Shown in pieces: positions 63,326 to 64,000 of a stretch of DNA of 64,000 bases. Position 1 is the first letter of the stretch. Each line of letters opens with the position of its first letter. A program made the position numbers and the translations under genes. The notes beneath the pieces were generated by a model. The model had not been told where the DNA came from, did not search any database, and saw only the letters and a program-made list of their open reading frames with translations. Origin of the DNA: an uncultured Erythrobacter sp. (GTDB taxonomy: Bacteria; Pseudomonadota; Alphaproteobacteria; Sphingomonadales; Sphingomonadaceae); assembly GCA_947495555.1 (NCBI GenBank), contig CANLZI010000001.1:1836861-1900860 (forward strand). Direction: 5' to 3'.

Positions 63326-63481
63326 GCCAACCCACGTTTGCTTAGGATAGGCCGCCTGATCACAGGCAGACCTATCAACAATGGACGTGCGCAAAACTTG
63401 TTAATTTCCGACTGTTTCGGCACAAATGCGCTAGGTGTGCATTTGATAAGCAATACCGAGATAAACAGGAGGAATTATTCT

Positions 63482-63748
63482 ATGGGTTGGATTATTGCAT
63501 TGATCGTTGGTGGTGTGGCCGGCTGGCTGGCTAGCCTGGTCATGAACCGTGATGCCTCGATGGGCATTTTCTGGAATATCGTAGTGGGTTGCGTCGGCTC
63601 TGTGCTTGGCAATCTGATCGCAGGACCGCTGCTCGGCATTGGCGGCAGCGTTCAGGAATTCTCTCTCGCAGGTTTGGGCATCGCCGTTGTCGGCGCCATT
63701 GTTTTGCTGGGAATTGTAAACCTGATCCAGCGTGGACGCGTACGCTAA
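63482..63748 (+). CDS. GlsB/YeaQ/YmgE family stress-response membrane protein
   Basis: 88 residues, three hydrophobic helices with the glycine-rich pattern GWIIALIVGGVAGWLAS and GIFWNIVVGCVGSVLGN of the transglycosylase-associated protein family. Role in envelope stress is inferred from relatives. AGGAGGAA 7 bases before the ATG at 63482 decides the start. Single gene closed by a strong terminator. Confidence 0.88.
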   Translation: MGWIIALIVGGVAGWLASLVMNRDASMGIFWNIVVGCVGSVLGNLIAGPLLGIGGSVQEFSLAGLGIAVVGAIVLLGIVNLIQRGRVR

Positions 63749-63786
63749 GGCAAACGCCTTAGAGTTATCGTCAAATACAAGATTAA

Positions 63787-63819
63787 GGGCGTGGTGGCGT
63801 GAGCCATCGCGCCCTTTTT
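63787..63819 (+). terminator. Rho-independent terminator of the GlsB-like gene
   Basis: A 12-bp stem (63787-63798 with 63803-63814, including G:U pairs) and a GTGA loop are followed by five Ts at 63815-63819. Beyond it, to 64000, I see no gene. Confidence 0.82.
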
Positions 63820-64000
63820 GTTGCGCAACAGATGACAATTCGAACGCGGGCGGCGCATCCATCCTATAGCGGACGCCGTAGCTGGACTAGGCGGCCGTCC
63901 TAAACCACTGATTGATTTGCAACACTTGGACGGCTGTAGAAGCCACTCGTCGAGAGGTGGATTGCCCGAAATTGGCGCGGGAGCTAAGAGGGATTGTGCT

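Noticed and set aside
63431..63862. Minus-strand frame opposite the GlsB-like gene
   Set aside because: The forward gene has a strong ribosome binding site, family motifs and its own terminator within this frame.
1..64000. CRISPR arrays, rRNA operons, insertion sequences
   Set aside because: No regularly spaced identical repeats, no rRNA-like stretches and no transposase gene were found.

Overview
The window looks like a chromosomal segment of an alphaproteobacterium of the order Sphingomonadales, most likely the Erythrobacter/Porphyrobacter group. Three things point there: the alphaproteobacterial cell-cycle proteins TrcR and SciP, the housekeeping order proA-nadD-rsfS-rlmH-envC-like-ctpA, and clustered GANTC (CcrM-type) sites in front of a cell-shape operon. 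The assignment is inferred from protein families and gene order; no rRNA is present to confirm it.

Left flank (1-12061): trcR, an acyl-CoA ligase, a convergent M23 peptidase/bactofilin pair, then a long forward run (proA, nadD, rsfS, rlmH, an EnvC-like protein, ctpA, dsbB, coq7 and a secreted protein of unknown function).

Polysaccharide locus, first part (12081-31462): on the minus strand lie a UDP-glucuronate 4-epimerase, a priming phosphoglycosyltransferase, a VanZ-like protein and a NusG/RfaH-like antiterminator. Divergent from these, a MarR-type EPS regulator with palindromes and an ops-like element in its leader opens the forward block. That block holds a frameshifted manA; a compact set of class II aldolase, FGGY kinase, iron-dependent alcohol dehydrogenase and LicC-like nucleotidyltransferase; a flippase; a CDP-glycerol-glycerophosphotransferase-like enzyme; a Wzy-like polymerase; a glycosyltransferase; a three-enzyme UDP-L-amino-sugar pathway; and its WbuB-like transferase. 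I read the aldolase-to-phosphotransferase set as a candidate pathway for making a CDP-activated polyol phosphate and placing it on the glycan, a teichoic-acid-like modification.

A small mobile islet (31569-33642; tyrosine recombinase, divergent HTH protein, two minus-strand genes) interrupts the locus.

Polysaccharide locus, second part (34019-54504): an FkbM methyltransferase, GtrA/GtrB-type lipid-linked sugar machinery with two large GT-C-like membrane proteins, methyltransferases, GT4 enzymes, a DUF354 protein, a second flippase, a PAP2 enzyme, an O-antigen-ligase-family protein, then the export pair (OPX lipoprotein and Wzc-like co-polymerase with a Gly-Tyr tail) and a secreted TPR-like protein.

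Right flank (54531-64000): fabI, a BrkB-family protein, a DnaJ-type chaperone, pdxH, a CDF transporter, a PhzF-like protein, a serine hydrolase, mnmA, a small unknown gene, sciP and a GlsB/YeaQ-type membrane protein with a clear terminator. No tRNA, rRNA, CRISPR array or IS element was found.
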